Notes under the pieces: generated by a model
Told to the model about the DNA's origin: nothing
Databases searched by the model: none
Seen by the model: only the letters and a program-made list of their open reading frames with translations
Source: Betaproteobacteria bacterium
Lineage (GTDB): Bacteria > Pseudomonadota > Gammaproteobacteria > Burkholderiales > CAIKXV01
Assembly: GCA_947458835.1 (NCBI GenBank)
Contig: CANHBC010000015.1
Coordinates: forward strand, 1-33,897
DNA length: 33,897 bases
Direction: 5' to 3'
Part shown: positions 32,615 to 33,897 of the stretch, piece by piece
How the letters are laid out: every line of letters begins with the position of its first letter
Numbering within the stretch: the first letter of the stretch is position 1
Made by a program: the position numbers and the translations under genes

Positions 32615-32812
32615 GACAGGGACCTCTCCAGACTGGACCGGGAGGCGCGCCGCAGCGTGGCGCGCACCCGCCAACCCGCTGCCTCTCGGCAACGTGCGGA
32701 CGGGTCCGACACCCCTGCGGTGGCCCTCTCGGCCGTGTACATGGCAAGCGGGACTGGCACGTGCAGGCCCGGCCGCACGAGCCCGAGCTTCCACGCCGTC
32801 CCGCGGGATAGA
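32615..32812 (-). promoter_or_regulatory. Long structured carA leader
   Basis: If transcription starts near 32813, the carA mRNA has a leader of about 200 nt. Several perfect stems are visible in order: GGCC/GGCC (32722-32734) with loop GAGAG, CGGAC/GTCCG (32697-32708), TGCC/GGCA with a GAGA tetraloop (32680-32691), and GCGCGCC/GGCGCGC (32645-32665, 7-nt loop). The last is about 31 nt before the start codon. It may be a regulatory leader responding to pyrimidines or arginine; I recognise no known riboswitch. Confidence 0.45.
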
Positions 32813-32831
32813 TACGCGAAGTATACGCGAA
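32810..32831 (-). promoter_or_regulatory. carAB -10 region with tandem 11-nt direct repeats
   Basis: Two tandem 11-nt units (32821-32831 and 32810-32820; minus-strand core TTCGCGTAT) match at 9 of 11 positions. They overlap TATACT (32825-32820), a 5-of-6 match to the -10 box. No good -35 lies 17 nt upstream, which suggests activator dependence or a weak promoter. One helical turn separates the repeats, as for a protein binding side by side. Confidence 0.55.
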
Positions 32832-32832
32832 C

Positions 32833-32867
32833 GGCCACGGCCCCGCCTGCCGGCGCGGCCCGTGGCC
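32833..32867 (-). terminator. Hairpin after dapB
   Basis: GGCCACGG (32833-32840) and CCGTGGCC (32860-32867) form an 8-bp stem 9 nt past the dapB stop. No U-tract follows on the minus strand. It lies directly upstream of the carAB promoter repeats and probably separates dapB from carAB. Confidence 0.5.
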
Positions 32868-32876
32868 TTTCCGGGG

Positions 32877-33692
32877 TCAGCGGTCGCGCAACCCCAGCAC
32901 GTCCTGCATGTCGTACAGACCCGGGGCACGGCCGTCCAGCCAGCGTACGGCACGCAGCGCGCCTAGCGCGTAGTTGGCACGACTGGAGGAGCGGTGGGTG
33001 ATCTCGAGCCGCTCGCCAGCCCCGGCGAAAAAGACCGTATGGTCGCCGACGATGTCGCCGCCCCGCGCGGAATGGAAGCCGATCTCGCGCGCACCTCGCT
33101 CGCCGGTCAGGCCCTCGCGGCCATGGACCGCGTCGCGCGCCAGATCGCGGCCGAGCGCCGCCGCTGCCACCTCGCCCAGGCGCATGGCGGTGCCGGACGG
33201 GGCATCGACCTTGTGCCGGTGGTGGATCTCGAACACCTCGACATCGTAGGCGTCGCCCAGGATGCGCGCAGCGGTCTCGACCAGCTTGAAGGCGACGTTC
33301 ACGCCGACGCTCATGTTCGGGGCGAACACCAGCGGCAGGTCGCGCCCGGCATCGGCCAGCCGCTGGCGGCCGGCGGCATCGAAGCCGGTGGTGCCGATGA
33401 CGATCGCGACACCGGCGGCGCGACAGGCGTCCAGGTGGGCCAGCGTCGCCACCGGCAGGGTGAAGTCGACCAGGGCGTGCGCCCCGTCGAGCGCCTGCGC
33501 GACATCCGACGTCACGGTCACGCCGGTATGCACGCCCGCGCCATCGCCGGCATCGCGACCCAGCGCCGGACTGTCGGCGCGGTCAAGCGCGGCGTGCAGC
33601 CGCATCTGCGGTGCGCGGGTGACCGCTTCGACCAGCGTGCGTCCCATCCGGCCCGATGCGCCGGCAATCACCACGTTCAGGGTACGGTCCAT
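32877..33692 (-). CDS. dapB: 4-hydroxy-tetrahydrodipicolinate reductase
   Basis: DapB reduces 4-hydroxy-tetrahydrodipicolinate with NAD(P)H in the lysine/diaminopimelate pathway, which feeds peptidoglycan synthesis. With the ATG at 33692-33690 the protein has 271 residues. The nucleotide-binding loop is GASGRMG (11-17). The catalytic segment [15 protein letters not shown] (155-169) supplies His157/His158 and Lys161, and GTTG is at 100-103. AGGAG lies 9-10 nt upstream of the ATG. A longer in-frame start at 33767 falls in a hairpin-rich spacer and is rejected. The dapB-carA-carB order is conserved in Betaproteobacteria. Confidence 0.96.
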   Translation of the reverse strand: MDRTLNVVIAGASGRMGRTLVEAVTRAPQMRLHAALDRADSPALGRDAGDGAGVHTGVTVTSDVAQALDGAHALVDFTLPVATLAHLDACRAAGVAIVIGTTGFDAAGRQRLADAGRDLPLVFAPNMSVGVNVAFKLVETAARILGDAYDVEVFEIHHRHKVDAPSGTAMRLGEVAAAALGRDLARDAVHGREGLTGERGAREIGFHSARGGDIVGDHTVFFAGAGERLEITHRSSSRANYALGALRAVRWLDGRAPGLYDMQDVLGLRDR

Positions 33693-33721
33693 CGTGGGGC
33701 TCTCCTCGTTGCGTATGCGCC

Positions 33722-33761
33722 GGCCCTGCCCCGGGCCACCGGTGGGGTGTCCGGCAGGGCC
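33722..33761 (-). repeat. 40-nt stem-loop in the dapB leader
   Basis: GGCCCTGCC (33722-33730) and GGCAGGGCC (33753-33761) form a perfect 9-bp stem. The loop itself contains the palindrome CCACC-GGTGG (33736-33745). The element lies 30 nt before the dapB start, without a U-tract. Confidence 0.5.
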
Positions 33762-33779
33762 TGGCAACCGGCGTGCAGT

Positions 33780-33795
33780 GCGGCCCGAGGGCCGC
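33780..33795 (-). terminator. Hairpin after the edge gene (probable dnaJ)
   Basis: GCGGCCC (33780-33786) and GGGCCGC (33789-33795) form a 7-bp stem, starting 3 nt after the stop of the upstream gene on the minus strand. There is no U-tract. Confidence 0.45.
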
Positions 33796-33798
33796 GCA

Positions 33799-33897
33799 TC
33801 ACAGGCCGATGCGTTCGCGCATCCGGCCGAAGAAACCGCGCTGCGGCGCGGCCTCGGACTTGCCGGCTTCCGCAGCGCCAGCGCCGGACACGGCGGC
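33799..33897 (-). CDS. dnaJ: C-terminal end of a cut gene, probably chaperone DnaJ
   Basis: Only the last 32 codons are in the window, reading from the right edge to a TGA at 33801-33799. An Ala/Gly-rich linker leads into [12 protein letters not shown] at the very end. DnaJ proteins of Betaproteobacteria commonly end with a short Gly-Phe-Phe, Lys/Arg-rich helix of this kind, and dnaJ commonly precedes dapB there. That is context and weak similarity rather than proof; no zinc-finger or J-domain sequence is visible. Another gene could end similarly. Confidence 0.45.
   Translation of the reverse strand, partial: AAVSGAGAAEAGKSEAAPQRGFFGRMRERIGL

Noticed and set aside
32615-32812. Known riboswitch in the carA leader
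   Set aside because: No match to the conserved cores I know (for example TPP, FMN, SAM, lysine, glycine, purine). It is kept only as an unclassified structured leader.
32615-32953. N-terminal extension of carA from an upstream start
   Set aside because: It would cross the presumed promoter and run into dapB, and the extension is not family-like. The GTG at 32614 gives the normal 382 residues.

Overview
The window is a GC-rich bacterial chromosome segment (composition judged by eye) carrying housekeeping genes. Almost all genes lie on the minus strand. The order dnaJ(?)-dapB-carA-carB-greA-DUF4149, yhbY divergent from rlmE, then rlmE-ftsH-folP-glmM-pstSCAB-tpiA-secG-tRNA-Leu-nuoA..N-NUDIX is typical of Betaproteobacteria. 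Genus cannot be told from the sequence. There is no sign of a mobile element, prophage, CRISPR array or horizontally acquired island.

Layout, read in the direction of transcription from the right edge: the 3' end of a probable dnaJ (33799-33897), then dapB. Next comes carAB behind a long structured leader and a -10 element embedded in two tandem 11-nt repeats. greA and a DUF4149 membrane protein follow, with yhbY on the plus strand converging on DUF4149. rlmE, ftsH, folP and glmM form a cell-maintenance cluster. pstSCAB encodes the high-affinity phosphate transporter behind a good Pho box; no phoU, phoB or phoR is present in the window. A near-consensus sigma70 promoter (17721-17750) then starts tpiA, secG and tRNA-Leu(GAG), and probably reads on into the complete 14-gene nuo operon (15-kb respiratory complex I, nuoA to nuoN). 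A NUDIX hydrolase closes that unit at about 590.

Starts of several genes were moved from the longest open frame to the start supported by family length, Shine-Dalgarno spacing or stop/start overlap: nuoN, nuoK (TTG), nuoI, nuoF, secG, ftsH (TTG), carA (GTG) and dapB. Stop/start overlaps of the ATGA type link nuoB/C, nuoD/E, nuoE/F and pstC/A. A TTGA overlap links folP/glmM, and an 8-nt overlap links carA/B.

The most interesting observation is at the left edge. A thioredoxin-fold redoxin (peroxiredoxin-like) gene, cut by the window start, ends at a UGA followed in frame by Gly-Ile-Lys-Tyr-Ala-Gly and a UAG. As I remember the family, its members end in Tyr-Gly-Cys-Ser-Val-Lys-Tyr, so the UGA sits exactly where the C-terminal Cys is expected. 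A stem-loop with a GUC apical loop begins 12 nt after the UGA, and its apical G lies 20 nt after it. This makes the gene a candidate selenoprotein, although a sequencing error, a recent nonsense mutation or a simple terminator hairpin remain possible.

A second theme is that GC-rich inverted repeats occur at nearly every transcription-unit boundary, and none has a U-tract. Two of them, between glmM and pstS, are mutually exclusive.
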